From Leptospira bouyouniensis (GTDB lineage Bacteria > Spirochaetota > Leptospiria > Leptospirales > Leptospiraceae): a stretch of 64,000 bases of DNA. Below, one piece after another: positions 1-8,401 of the stretch (within the stretch, counting starts at the first letter, position 1; each line of letters begins with the position of its first letter). The position numbers and the translations under genes are program-made. Location of the stretch: positions 274,501 to 338,500 of the forward strand of contig NZ_RQFT01000012.1 in assembly GCF_004769525.1 (NCBI RefSeq), given 5' to 3'. Below the pieces are notes generated by a model that searched no databases, was not told the origin of the DNA, and was given only the letters and a program-made list of their open reading frames with translations.

Positions 1-1262
1 ACAGTATACCACCTAACATTGTTTCCATGTTCTGCTACAAGATCCAAAAAAGCTGTGACTGAGTGGACTCTTCTTTCTTTTGCGACATCATCAATTGATT
101 TTCCAATTAATGATTTATCTGGTGCATCCACAATTTTTGTTTCTCGGAAATTTCTATGGAACACTCTTGGAAGGAACCAATTTGTCCATTGCCGTTTGAA
201 CCATGAACGATACTTAGGATCTTTCATGAGTTGTTTTCGTTCCAATTCATCTTCAATGTGATTAGCTTTTGCACCTGCGGCAAACTCTTCAAATACAACT
301 ACATCCATACCATCTGCATATAAATCAAATGGTTCGGGTAGAGCCTGAAATCTGAAATCAGATCTGAATACTTTATTTGTAATCCGACCGATCACACCTA
401 ATAGTTTGTATAAACCTGGATCAAATTTAACATCCATTAGAGATATGATCGTTGTTTTTAATGGTTTTCTAAAAATACCAAAGGCTTCCTTTAAAAACAT
501 CAAAACATTTATTTTTGTTGAAACGTTGGGTACTCCTTGAAATATTTTTCCTCGTTTCCTAAGTGTTTTGTTTAAGTATTCGTATTCACTCCAATTGGCA
601 AATGTGGAAGGGAGTGGCCTTGATCTAAATCGTGAACCATCCATTTTATCCCAAACAAGAGTATTAATAGATAAACCCATAAATCCCGCATCCAAAGCTT
701 CCTCAAGATGTTGGTTCATTTTATCTAACTCTTGCTTGGTTGGTTTTTCTCCTTTTGTTAAGGATCTTTCTAATCCCATTACGTGTGCTCGTATTGCAGA
801 ATGCCCTGCAAAAGAAGTAACATTGGGTCCAAGAGGGAGAGAGTTTAAGTGTTTTTTGTATTCAAAGGCAGAGTTCCAATTTTTTTTACTCTCTAATATT
901 GATAAGACGTTTTTTCTTGGAATAGCTTCTACTCGACTAAACATATCAGCTAGATCGGTTGGGTCACCTAACGCCAAACTTAGAGAACAACTTCCAAGTG
1001 AGATCGTTGTGATTCCGTGCCTAACCGATTCTGAAAGATCTGGTGCCACTTCAATTTCTGCATCATAATGTGTGTGAAAATCAATAAATCCAGGTGTAAG
1101 CCACTGACCTTCGGCGTTGATAACCGTTTCTCCTTGTTTTGGACTCAATTCTGTCTTTGAAATCGTTTCCACGATTCCGTCTTTAATACGCACATCCCCA
1201 ACAAAAGATGGATTTGTGCTGCCATCAAAGATACGCGCTTGTTTGATAAGAGTCTCTGCCAT
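1..1262 (-). CDS. N-acyl-D-amino-acid deacylase family amidohydrolase (3' end outside window)
   Basis: Zn-dependent amidohydrolase of the D-aminoacylase group, which removes the acyl group from N-acyl-D-amino acids; the true substrate is unknown. About 420 residues are visible out of the roughly 550-580 usual for the family; the C-terminus lies beyond position 1. Seen: an N-terminal amidohydrolase beta-sandwich start (MAETLIKQARIFDG), the metal-binding motif DFHTHYDAE near residue 60, a block like the family's GNCG region (LGSCSLSLALGD) and the GHSAIRAHVMG block. The ATG at 1262 has a perfect GGAGG five to six bases upstream and sits about 20 bases below a good sigma-70-type promoter (separate entry). 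It is transcribed away from the leuA 3' end. The family call is solid; substrate specificity cannot be read. Confidence 0.85.
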   Translation of the reverse strand, partial: MAETLIKQARIFDGSTNPSFVGDVRIKDGIVETISKTELSPKQGETVINAEGQWLTPGFIDFHTHYDAEIEVAPDLSESVRHGITTISLGSCSLSLALGDPTDLADMFSRVEAIPRKNVLSILESKKNWNSAFEYKKHLNSLPLGPNVTSFAGHSAIRAHVMGLERSLTKGEKPTKQELDKMNQHLEEALDAGFMGLSINTLVWDKMDGSRFRSRPLPSTFANWSEYEYLNKTLRKRGKIFQGVPNVSTKINVLMFLKEAFGIFRKPLKTTIISLMDVKFDPGLYKLLGVIGRITNKVFRSDFRFQALPEPFDLYADGMDVVVFEEFAAGAKANHIEDELERKQLMKDPKYRSWFKRQWTNWFLPRVFHRNFRETKIVDAPDKSLIGKSIDDVAKERRVHSVTAFLDLVAEHGNNVRWYT

Positions 1263-1287
1263 GATACCTCCAGAAAAACCAAACGAA

Positions 1288-1316
1288 ATTATGGCAGATT
1301 GACAAAGATTTGTCAA
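1288..1316 (-). promoter_or_regulatory. Promoter of the deacylase gene with an overlapping inverted repeat
   Basis: On the minus strand TTGACA (1316-1311) is followed by exactly 17 bases and CATAAT (1293-1288), a close sigma-70 match; a transcript would start near 1281, leaving a leader of about 20 bases with a GGAGG site before the ATG at 1262. The -35 box and the first part of the spacer form a perfect inverted repeat, TTGACAAAGATTTGTCAA on the plus strand (1299-1316, 8-base arms, 2-base centre), which looks like a repressor operator. No regulator gene is adjacent, so the repressor is unknown. Confidence 0.65.
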
Positions 1317-1366
1317 CGATTCCCTATCATCTGCCTTAAGTTTCTCTGGACAAAAAGCCTCTTTGT

Positions 1367-2551
1367 TCACTGATAGGTGAGGATAGATTGGCTTAGTGCC
1401 ACTAACTCTGCTTCGGTGATTTCTCTGTTATTCTCCCTCGATGAGATCATTTTGGCTTTTGAAAATAAATTGTGAATCTCTTCTTTGGAAACTTGGATTC
1501 CTTTTTGGTTTAATAAAAATTCAATCGCTTTGTGTCCCGATTGGTTGGTGAAGGAAATGGTTTCTTTGTCACTTCTTCCTACAAATTCAGGAGAAAAAGT
1601 ACGATAGGCACCTTTTGATTGGTGTAGAGTCTTAGTGACTCCATCTTGGTGGATTCCTGATCGGTGTGAAAAAATATCATCTCCAATAATTGGTGTTTTT
1701 TCTCCAATGGGAATACCAGTTAATTCAGAGATACGTTTTGCTGTGGGATAAATCTTATGAAAGTTTGTATTCAATCTTTCACCATTTTGGTGTAAGGCAA
1801 TCACCGTTTCATATAAATTAGTATTTCCTGCTCGTTCTCCAAGTCCATTTAATGCCACTTCAATTTGTTCTGCACCGACAAAGACCGATTCTACCGAAGT
1901 TGCGGTTGCCATTCCTAAATCGTTATGAGTGTGAATTGATATGATGGCTTGATCACCAACCGTTTGTTTGATCTCCTTTACCATATTTACAAAGACCATT
2001 GGTCGATAACGTTCTACAGTATTTGGTAAATTGATGATATTTGCACCAGCTTCTATTGCTTTTAAAAATGCAAGTTTTGTGAATTCAAAGTTTTCTAATG
2101 CATCACCAAAATGTTCCCCTGAAAATTGGATTTGCACATCAGGGCCCACAATGGAACGTGCAAACTTAATCGAAGTATAAATTTTTTGAAGAACTTCTTG
2201 TTCAGAAATCTTTAACACATGTTTGATTGAAAAGTCACTAACAGGATACACAATGTGCATTCGTGGAGTATCCGCTTTTTGGATGGAGTCCCAAGTGATT
2301 GCAATTTCTTTTTCATTGGCTCTTGATAAGGCAGCAATGGGTTTTCCTTTGGGAGCACGTTTGGCTAAAACCTGACAGGTATGGAATTCTGCTTCGTTAG
2401 AAGAAGGGAATCCCACTTCGATACCATCGACATTTAATTCGACAAGTAAGTCGAAGACTTCGATTTTTTCGTCAAGGGTCCACGGTCGTTTTAACGCTTG
2501 GTTTCCGTCCCTTAAGGTAACGTCTTGGATGTGAATGGTTTTTGGTTTCAT
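1367..2551 (-). CDS. leuA: 2-isopropylmalate synthase, short form without regulatory domain
   Basis: Condenses acetyl-CoA with 2-oxoisovalerate in the first committed step of leucine synthesis. The 394-residue protein shows the HMGL-like TIM barrel: the catalytic RDGNQ near the N-terminus, GIEVGFP, the metal-binding HTHNDLGMA block, and the ALNGLGERAGN segment, followed by a linker with SHRSGIHQDGV. Classical LeuA enzymes are 500 residues or more and end in a leucine-binding domain; here the chain stops after about 50-60 residues of linker, so feedback inhibition at that site is not expected. A longer frame to 2599 exists, but the ATG at 2551 has GGAGGAACC directly in front and the longer version would run into the attenuator. 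Citramalate synthase is the main alternative; the leucine leader upstream argues for leuA. Confidence 0.88.
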   Translation of the reverse strand: MKPKTIHIQDVTLRDGNQALKRPWTLDEKIEVFDLLVELNVDGIEVGFPSSNEAEFHTCQVLAKRAPKGKPIAALSRANEKEIAITWDSIQKADTPRMHIVYPVSDFSIKHVLKISEQEVLQKIYTSIKFARSIVGPDVQIQFSGEHFGDALENFEFTKLAFLKAIEAGANIINLPNTVERYRPMVFVNMVKEIKQTVGDQAIISIHTHNDLGMATATSVESVFVGAEQIEVALNGLGERAGNTNLYETVIALHQNGERLNTNFHKIYPTAKRISELTGIPIGEKTPIIGDDIFSHRSGIHQDGVTKTLHQSKGAYRTFSPEFVGRSDKETISFTNQSGHKAIEFLLNQKGIQVSKEEIHNLFSKAKMISSRENNREITEAELVALSQSILTYQ

Positions 2552-2597
2552 GGTTCCTCCGTATCCGCAAAAAGTTTCCACTTCCGACCGGGGGACC

Positions 2598-2635
2598 AAA
2601 AATAAAAAAGCCCACGTCCCGGTTGGGAGTGGGCT
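2598..2635 (-). terminator. Intrinsic terminator of the leu attenuator
   Basis: Minus-strand hairpin between leader peptide and leuA: AGCCCAC-TCCC, loop AACC, GGGA, a bulged C, then GTGGGCT, an 11-bp GC-rich stem (2635 to 2609), followed at once by a T run (TTTTTTATTTTT, about 2608-2597). It lies only some 46 bases before the leuA start codon and inside the leader transcript, so it must be conditional. The ascending arm contains CTCCC, which can instead pair with GGGAG at the end of the leader region (about 2654-2658). Confidence 0.9.
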
Positions 2636-2662
2636 TTGTCACATAGCTCTTTCTCCCTCGAA

Positions 2663-2713
2663 TTATAAAATTTCGAGGAGGAGGAGAAGCTGAATGTGTG
2701 CAAATGATTTCAT
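2663..2713 (-). CDS. leuL: leu operon leader peptide, Leu-rich (attenuator sensor)
   Basis: A 16-codon minus-strand frame reads MKSFAHIQLLLLLEIL and stops at TAA. Codons 9-13 are CTT CTC CTC CTC CTC, five consecutive leucines, with a sixth at the last sense codon. The last Leu codons and the stop codon sit in a hairpin: CTCC-TCGAA pairs with TTCGA-G-GGAG just downstream of the stop (one bulged G). Ribosome stalling at the Leu run would block that hairpin, freeing GGGAG to pair with CTCCC of the terminator arm. This is the arrangement of the enterobacterial leu, his and trp attenuators. There is no clear Shine-Dalgarno site. A TTGACA at 2754-2749 could be the -35 box, but no convincing -10 follows. 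Confidence 0.85.
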   Translation of the reverse strand: MKSFAHIQLLLLLEIL

Positions 2714-2749
2714 TGTTAATTTTTAGACGATCTTAACTGACGAAATCTG

Positions 2750-4183
2750 TCAATTTTTTTTTAAGAATCGACTCAAAGAAACCAAACCATACAAACAACC
2801 AAATCCGATGGGGACAAGTAAGGTAAATGAAAGTTTCCAGCCGATTCCAATCGCAACGGTTATGACGATACTGAATAGGAAAAATAGAGAAAAAACAAAA
2901 CCTGATATAGGAAGGTTTTGTTTGTCTTTTGCGAGAAAAAAGACAGCAATCGAAGGGCCAAGTGTATAAGAAAAGATCGTGAGACCCATTTCTAGAATTC
3001 CCTTTTCCCAAGTTTCGACTAGGAAGTAAGGGATGAGGCTTGCAAAAAATAATAGAACTCCAAAAAACAAAGATAAAATTCTTGGACTAAACCATTTGTC
3101 CATTTCCCAGTCTCTCGCCCAAGTCAAAGAAAGTGAATTGATCGTGGAACTCAAAGTAGACATGGCACTGGCAAGAATCGCGGCAACTAGGATTCCTAAA
3201 AAAGGAGAGGGAACTTCACTGATGATGAAATGGCTAAATACCTTATCGGGAGGAATTGATTTCCCTTCATAAAAAACATAGAGCAGAGATCCTATGCATA
3301 AAAAAAGTAAAAACTGAAAGAAAACAACAATCCCACTTCCTATTAAAATCTTTTGTCCAGAAACTAAATTTTTCGTCGCGATGACTCTCTGGACAAGCAT
3401 CAAGTCTGTTCCATGGGAACCTATTGAGATAAAAGCACCACCAATGATCGCAAATAAGATAAAATAACTATTGTCACCGGTTTGGTTGTAATCAAAAACA
3501 AATACCTTCCATTTGCCTAAAGTTTCTAAATGTTGGATCTGTTCCAATAATGTTGTGGTACCAAATTGATTTACAATCAAACCAAGAGCAAAAATACCAC
3601 CGAAAATATAAATGATCCATTGTAATACATCTGTAAATACAATGGCTCTAAAACCACCAAATACCGAATATATGATTGTTACAAAACTTAAAATGGAAAG
3701 AGCAATGATTCCTAATATCTCTGGAGAAATAGAAATTCCCATTCGTTCCATAAGAAAAGCAATGGGTAAGGAACTTACGTACAATCGAATTCCATCCCCT
3801 AATAGTCTAGAAATAGTGAATACAAATGATAATGTTTTTTGAGGTGATTTGCCAAAACGATTTCCGACATATTCATACACAGAAATGGTGTTACCAGAAA
3901 AATAGGATGGGAGTAGAAACAAAGCAACGATTGTCCTTCCAAAAATGTAACCAATCGCAATTTCCAAAAATCGAAAATCTCCTTTATATGATAAAGAAGG
4001 AATACTTAAAAAAGTTAAGCTCGATGTTTCGGTGGCAACAAGTGATAATAAGAGAAATACCCAATGGATTTCTTTTTTAGCTAAATAAAAATCATCTTCT
4101 TTTTGTGTGTTTTTTGCAAAGTGGAAGCCAAAATAAAATACGACTAAAAAATAAAATATTAAGACAAAAAGATCCCAAATCAT
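2750..4183 (-). CDS. Sodium:solute symporter family protein (SSS/SSF)
   Basis: Integral membrane transporter of 477 residues, the usual length for the SSS family (PutP, PanF, vSGLT relatives), which couple Na+ entry to uptake of sugars, amino acids or vitamins. Seen: about 13 hydrophobic segments, an early ETSSLTFLSIPSLSY stretch corresponding to the conserved TM2 region of the family, and the internal SIPPDKVFSHFI and MSTLSSTINSLSLTWARD blocks typical of TM8-9. The ATG at 4183 has AAAGGAAATTT in front. It lies 19 bases downstream of the CBS-domain gene, so the two are probably co-transcribed. The leu leader begins directly after its stop codon. Substrate is not predictable from the sequence. 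Confidence 0.85.
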   Translation of the reverse strand: MIWDLFVLIFYFLVVFYFGFHFAKNTQKEDDFYLAKKEIHWVFLLLSLVATETSSLTFLSIPSLSYKGDFRFLEIAIGYIFGRTIVALFLLPSYFSGNTISVYEYVGNRFGKSPQKTLSFVFTISRLLGDGIRLYVSSLPIAFLMERMGISISPEILGIIALSILSFVTIIYSVFGGFRAIVFTDVLQWIIYIFGGIFALGLIVNQFGTTTLLEQIQHLETLGKWKVFVFDYNQTGDNSYFILFAIIGGAFISIGSHGTDLMLVQRVIATKNLVSGQKILIGSGIVVFFQFLLFLCIGSLLYVFYEGKSIPPDKVFSHFIISEVPSPFLGILVAAILASAMSTLSSTINSLSLTWARDWEMDKWFSPRILSLFFGVLLFFASLIPYFLVETWEKGILEMGLTIFSYTLGPSIAVFFLAKDKQNLPISGFVFSLFFLFSIVITVAIGIGWKLSFTLLVPIGFGCLYGLVSLSRFLKKN

Positions 4184-4202
4184 AAATTTCCTTTATACTA
4201 TT

Positions 4203-4802
4203 TTATACAATCAAACTCAAATTAGGATATTTCAAAAGAAGACGAAGCAAATCGGATCTCGTGATGATTCCAATAGGTAAATTATCGTCATTTACAATCG
4301 GTAAACAACCAATTCTTTCTTCTAGTAACACTTTAGTCACTTGCCTTATTTCTGCCCCTGGACTTCCAACTAATACTCGTTTGATCATGATATCTGATAC
4401 AGGCATATCCCTTTCGTAGGATTTTGATTTATCTAATAAATCTCTGTCTGAAACAAATCCCACAATTTCTCCCATTCTCCCCGTGATCGGCAAGTGTCGG
4501 ATTCCCTTTTCCAACATAAAGTCGAGACAAGTTTCAATGTTTTCCTCCATCCCCTTTGTGTACACGGGAGACGTCATCATTTCGTGGAGGAAAAATACCG
4601 GTTTTTCCGTCGGTCCAGCAGATTCTTTGTAAACATCTTTCGGATTTCTATGGAGGAAGGATCCAGTGGGGGAAGTCCCGGGTTCGCCATCCCCAATTTC
4701 ACTTGGCGCCGATTGGCTACTTGCGTGAATTTTGGGGACACGGTCAGGGTAGGAAGTGGGTGGATTGGGAGAAATTCGACCGTCATGGATCCAAAAGAAC
4801 AT
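4203..4802 (-). CDS. Protein with a tandem CBS-domain pair
   Basis: A 199-residue protein consisting of a low-complexity, Pro/Ser-rich N-terminal stretch (about residues 1-65) and two CBS motifs (about 70-130 and 135-197). Each copy shows the family pattern: MTSPVYTKGMEENIETCLDFM...RHLPI and VGFVSDRDLL, then MIKRVLVGSPGAEI...GCLPIV and IGIITRSDLL. CBS pairs bind adenosine nucleotides or derivatives and regulate linked proteins; no effector domain is fused here, so the partner is unknown. An AGGG lies seven bases before the ATG. It is the first gene of a probable two-gene operon with the sodium/solute symporter, which makes a role in regulating transport possible but unproven. Confidence 0.85.
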   Translation of the reverse strand: MFFWIHDGRISPNPPTSYPDRVPKIHASSQSAPSEIGDGEPGTSPTGSFLHRNPKDVYKESAGPTEKPVFFLHEMMTSPVYTKGMEENIETCLDFMLEKGIRHLPITGRMGEIVGFVSDRDLLDKSKSYERDMPVSDIMIKRVLVGSPGAEIRQVTKVLLEERIGCLPIVNDDNLPIGIITRSDLLRLLLKYPNLSLIV

Positions 4803-4849
4803 AATTATGCCCTACCTTTCTGAAAAGTTTGTCAAAAATAAGAAAAAAC

Positions 4850-4878
4850 TTGCAAAAAACGAACAGTGATTTTTTATC
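4850..4878 (+). promoter_or_regulatory. Candidate promoter of the acyl-CoA synthetase operon
   Basis: TTGCAA (4850-4855), a 17-base spacer and TTTATC (4873-4878) fit a moderate sigma-70 promoter; transcription would begin near 4885. This supports a translation start at 4926 (or 4908) and argues against the in-frame GTG at 4866, which would fall inside the promoter. The -10 box is weak. Confidence 0.35.
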
Positions 4879-4925
4879 CATCCTACATTTCCTGTAAAAA
4901 GTACCAAATGAAAAGGCAAAAACCC

Positions 4926-6827
4926 ATGAACGAGAACTACCAAATCCTTTACCATGCATTGGAAACCGTTGCGTCCAAATTCCCAAACAAAGTTTCGTTT
5001 CGAAAGCGAAAGTCGCCTACCGAATTTCCTGGGATCAGTTTTGGAGAATTGAAGGAGTTTGTCGACCACTTGACTCTCGGATTCATCGACTTAGGTGTAG
5101 AAGTTGGGGATCGGATTGGTTTTTTCTGTGACGCTTCGGTCAATTGGCTACGCACTGACCTTTCCATTCTCACTGCAGGTGCAGTTGTTGTTCCTAGAGG
5201 GACAGATATTGTCAAAGAAGAAATATTATACATCCTAAACCATTCGGAAGCAAAGTTTTTGGTGGTTCAAAAACCAAAAGATAAAAAAAGAATCGAAGAT
5301 TTGTTAGGTGAACTCCCGCATTTAAAACAGATTTTTGTTTTAGAAAATGAACAAGGTGAACTCATAGCAGGACCAAATTCAATTCTCTCGCTTGCTGAAA
5401 AAGGAAAAGATATTTGGAATTCGAATGGAAAACTAAACATAGAAAATCGAATCAAACAAATTGACCCTGATGCACTTGCCACTCTCATTTATACATCCGG
5501 AACTACGGGAAATCCAAAAGGTGTGATGTTATCTCAAAAAGGATGGATCACTGCCATTCGGAATACAATCGCAAGGTTAGATATGAATTCCAATGATAAT
5601 GCAGTGAGTTTATTACCACCATGGCATGCATTCGAAAGAGCTATTGAGTATGCAGGGATCTTTCTTGGTTTGGATTTTTTAATTTCTAATATGACAAATC
5701 TCAAAGATGACCTTCGCGATTTTCGTCCTACTATTTTTCCATCAGTTCCAAGGATTTGGGAATCTGTTTACAATGGGATTATGGCAAAAGTTGCTAAAGA
5801 AGGAGGGTTCAAAGAAAAATTATTTCATTTTTTCTTAAAAGTCGGTGAAACTTGGGCAAAATATTATGCGATGTTTAGAGGATTTGAATTTGAAATCAAA
5901 AAACCAAATTTTATCATTTCATTCTGTAAACGTACATATGCGTTCTTAATTTTAATTTTACTCTCTCCTCTAAAACTATTAAGTATTAAAATATTTTCGA
6001 CGATCCACAAAGCACTCGGTGGAAGGATTAGGATTTGTATTTCTGCTGGTTCCGCCTTACCAAGTGTAGTCGATGGATTTTTGTCAGCAATAGGTTTGAA
6101 AGTTTTGGAAGGTTATGGAATGACTGAAACTTCTGCTGTTGTTTCAATCCGCTCCAATACGAAACCTACAAAAGGAACAGTTGGGATTCCAATTGATGGT
6201 TATTCCATTCGATTAAAAGATGATACAGGAAAAATATTAACAAAAACTGGAGATAAAGGTACTCTTTGGATCAAATCCAAACAAATTTTAAAAGGATATT
6301 ATAAACGACCAGAACTCAATCAAGTTGTGTTTGATGCAGATGGATTTTTTGATACCGGGGATCTTATGATGATTTCACATAGGAACGAACTTGTTTTTGC
6401 TGGAAGATCAAAAGATACAATCGCACTGATTGGTGGTGAAAACGTTGAACCAATTCCAATCGAGGACAAACTTTTAACATCTCCTTATATAGACCAGGTG
6501 ATGGTTGTTGGACATGATAAAAAAACATTGGCTGCCCTCATTGTTCCCAACTTCGAATCTGTAGAGGCCAAAATACAAGGAATTTCAAAGGATAAAGCTA
6601 GCGATTGGAATACAAATCCTAAGGTAAGAGAACTATTTCGATCTGAAATCTCTAAAATCATTTCCCGTGAGAATGGATTTAAGTCCTTCGAAATGATACC
6701 TGCAAATAATTTCTATGTTGTCCCTCGACCTTTCGATCCTGACGTAGAAATGACTCGTACTCTGAAAATGAAACGAAATATAATTTCGGAAGTATTTTCA
6801 AAACAAATAGAAGGAATTTACCAATGA
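4926..6827 (+). CDS. AMP-dependent long-chain acyl-CoA synthetase
   Basis: Activates fatty acids to acyl-CoA through an acyl-adenylate (FadD/ACSL type). The 633-residue protein carries the ANL-superfamily motifs in order: the P-loop YTSGTTGNPKGVM near residue 189, PPWHAFERAIEY, the YGMTETS motif near 396, and FDTGDLM near 475, with a C-terminal cap containing the TLKMKRN lysine region. The insert with hydrophobic stretches around residues 300-360 is typical of long-chain enzymes. The frame is open from a GTG at 4866, but no ribosome site precedes it; the ATG at 4926 follows AAAAGG at suitable distance (4908 is a second possibility). It overlaps the downstream acyl-CoA dehydrogenase by 4 bases (ATGA), so both act in the same pathway. 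Confidence 0.9.
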   Translation: MNENYQILYHALETVASKFPNKVSFRKRKSPTEFPGISFGELKEFVDHLTLGFIDLGVEVGDRIGFFCDASVNWLRTDLSILTAGAVVVPRGTDIVKEEILYILNHSEAKFLVVQKPKDKKRIEDLLGELPHLKQIFVLENEQGELIAGPNSILSLAEKGKDIWNSNGKLNIENRIKQIDPDALATLIYTSGTTGNPKGVMLSQKGWITAIRNTIARLDMNSNDNAVSLLPPWHAFERAIEYAGIFLGLDFLISNMTNLKDDLRDFRPTIFPSVPRIWESVYNGIMAKVAKEGGFKEKLFHFFLKVGETWAKYYAMFRGFEFEIKKPNFIISFCKRTYAFLILILLSPLKLLSIKIFSTIHKALGGRIRICISAGSALPSVVDGFLSAIGLKVLEGYGMTETSAVVSIRSNTKPTKGTVGIPIDGYSIRLKDDTGKILTKTGDKGTLWIKSKQILKGYYKRPELNQVVFDADGFFDTGDLMMISHRNELVFAGRSKDTIALIGGENVEPIPIEDKLLTSPYIDQVMVVGHDKKTLAALIVPNFESVEAKIQGISKDKASDWNTNPKVRELFRSEISKIISRENGFKSFEMIPANNFYVVPRPFDPDVEMTRTLKMKRNIISEVFSKQIEGIYQ

Positions 6828-8398
6828 TCAATCCAAAACTAAATCCATATCTGAATGATGATGAAAGAAGTTTTTACAATACTGTCTTTCAGTTTTCGGA
6901 AGAAAAAGTTTTTCCATCTTCGGAAGAAAGAGACGAAAAAGAAATTTGGTCTGACGAACTCTGGAAAGAGTTTTCGAAAGCAGGTTTAACAGGACTTACG
7001 ATTCCCGCTGAGTATGGCGGTGAGGGTGCAAGTTGTTTGTTATGCTCCATTGCAACTGATGCATTTGCCTCAGGTTCACTAGATGGTGGAATTGGGTTGT
7101 CATGGGTAGCTCACCTTGTCATTGGAACTATGCCAATTGTGTTTCAAGGTACGGAAGCTCAAAAATCAAAATATCTCACCAAACTGGCAACAGGTGAATG
7201 GATGGCAGGTTTTGCACTAACTGAACCTGCATCGGGATCGGATGCGGCTTCACTCCTTACGAAAGCAGAAGAAGTAGAGGGAGGTTGGAAATTGAATGGA
7301 TCCAAAACCTTCATCACAAATGGTCCGGTTGGCCAAGTTTTCATCGTAATGGCAAGAACTTCTGAGAAAGGCAGGGGACCAATGGGTATTTCCGCATTTA
7401 TTGTGGAAAGTCATACTCCTGGTTTTAAGGTAAGTAAGGTTTTAAAAAAATTAGGCCATCATACTTCAATGACTGCGGAATTGGTATTCGAAGATATGAT
7501 CATACCCAAGGAAAATCTCTTAGGACCACTAAACACTGGTTTTATGAGAATTGGTAAAGAAACTTTAGAGTGGGAAAGAACTGTTTTTGTGGCAGGACTT
7601 GCTGGAGCAATGGAGTTTTGTCTCAGGAAAGGTTTGCGTTACGCAAACGAACGAATTCAATTTGGAAAATCAATTTCAAGTTTCTATGGAATGAGAGATA
7701 TTTTAGTCCGTAACTGGGTATACATTCAAGCTGCACGAAGGTTGATTTATTGGGTTGCAGAAAGAAAAGATAAAGGTATTCCATCACCTCTAGAAAGCAG
7801 TTTGGGAAAATTGATTTCTTCAGAACTTGCTGAAGATGTAGCAAAAGACACCGTACAGTTGTTTGCTGGATATGGATACATGAAAGAATACGCTGTTGAA
7901 CGTTTTTACAGAGATGTAAAATTGGGGACAATTGGCGGAGGGACAAGTGAAATTCAGAGATCGATCATCTCTTCGTTGTATCCTGGTAAAGAAAAGTTCC
8001 AAAAAGAATTTAGTAGAATCGAAAATCCTAATAACGAATCAGATTTAATTCAAAATTTATTATTTGAGATTATATTAAAAATGGATGCGGAACCAAATCG
8101 AAAGAAACAACAGTCGATTGAATTTGCATTTGCCGATGTATTATCGGTATTCGTAATCCTCTATTTATCTGAAATTGATACTAAGAAAACGATAGATTCT
8201 TATCCAAAAGAAGAAAAAATGATAGATCGGAAGTTACTTTCGTATTATCTTGTGGGTAAGTATTTAATGTCCATGAGCCGATTGAACCCATATGTATCAA
8301 AAGAATTAACTGACCTTTGGGCTCAGTATACAAAATTGGGTTCTTCGATTGAAGAGACCGTTCATTCTAGATTTAGTATCCTCCAGGAGTTCGCCTAA
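6824..8398 (+). CDS. Acyl-CoA dehydrogenase with C-terminal extension
   Basis: FAD-dependent first oxidation step of fatty-acid beta-oxidation; electrons pass to EtfAB, whose genes lie at 27-29 kb. Domains in order: N-terminal helical (1-110), beta domain with FALTEPASGSDAAS and the TFITNG block (about 115-230), C-terminal helical domain (about 240-390) with RIQFGKSIS and FAGYGYMKEYAVER. The position used as catalytic Glu in medium-chain enzymes is Gly (GGGTSEIQ), but Glu251 in LEWERTVFVAG matches the catalytic Glu of the isovaleryl- and long-chain types, so the enzyme should be active. The family is normally about 380-390 residues; here 130 extra C-terminal residues of unknown role follow. 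Overlaps the synthetase gene by 4 bases and is followed 3 bases later by the sensor kinase. Confidence 0.9.
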   Translation: MINPKLNPYLNDDERSFYNTVFQFSEEKVFPSSEERDEKEIWSDELWKEFSKAGLTGLTIPAEYGGEGASCLLCSIATDAFASGSLDGGIGLSWVAHLVIGTMPIVFQGTEAQKSKYLTKLATGEWMAGFALTEPASGSDAASLLTKAEEVEGGWKLNGSKTFITNGPVGQVFIVMARTSEKGRGPMGISAFIVESHTPGFKVSKVLKKLGHHTSMTAELVFEDMIIPKENLLGPLNTGFMRIGKETLEWERTVFVAGLAGAMEFCLRKGLRYANERIQFGKSISSFYGMRDILVRNWVYIQAARRLIYWVAERKDKGIPSPLESSLGKLISSELAEDVAKDTVQLFAGYGYMKEYAVERFYRDVKLGTIGGGTSEIQRSIISSLYPGKEKFQKEFSRIENPNNESDLIQNLLFEIILKMDAEPNRKKQQSIEFAFADVLSVFVILYLSEIDTKKTIDSYPKEEKMIDRKLLSYYLVGKYLMSMSRLNPYVSKELTDLWAQYTKLGSSIEETVHSRFSILQEFA

Positions 8399-8401
8399 AT
8401 T

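Noticed and set aside
2552..2599. Longer N-terminus for leuA
   Set aside because: It would start in the terminator's T run; the ATG at 2551 has a perfect GGAGG.
2733..3011. 92-residue minus-strand frame overlapping the symporter gene
   Set aside because: A shadow of the 477-residue symporter in another frame, with no start signal.
4866..4925. Upstream GTG start for the acyl-CoA synthetase
   Set aside because: No ribosome site and it lies within the likely promoter; the added residues do not resemble the family.
7900..7960. Acyl-CoA dehydrogenase thought to lack its catalytic Glu (GGGTSEIQ)
   Set aside because: The isovaleryl/long-chain type uses a Glu on another helix, and it is present in both copies (Glu251, Glu252).
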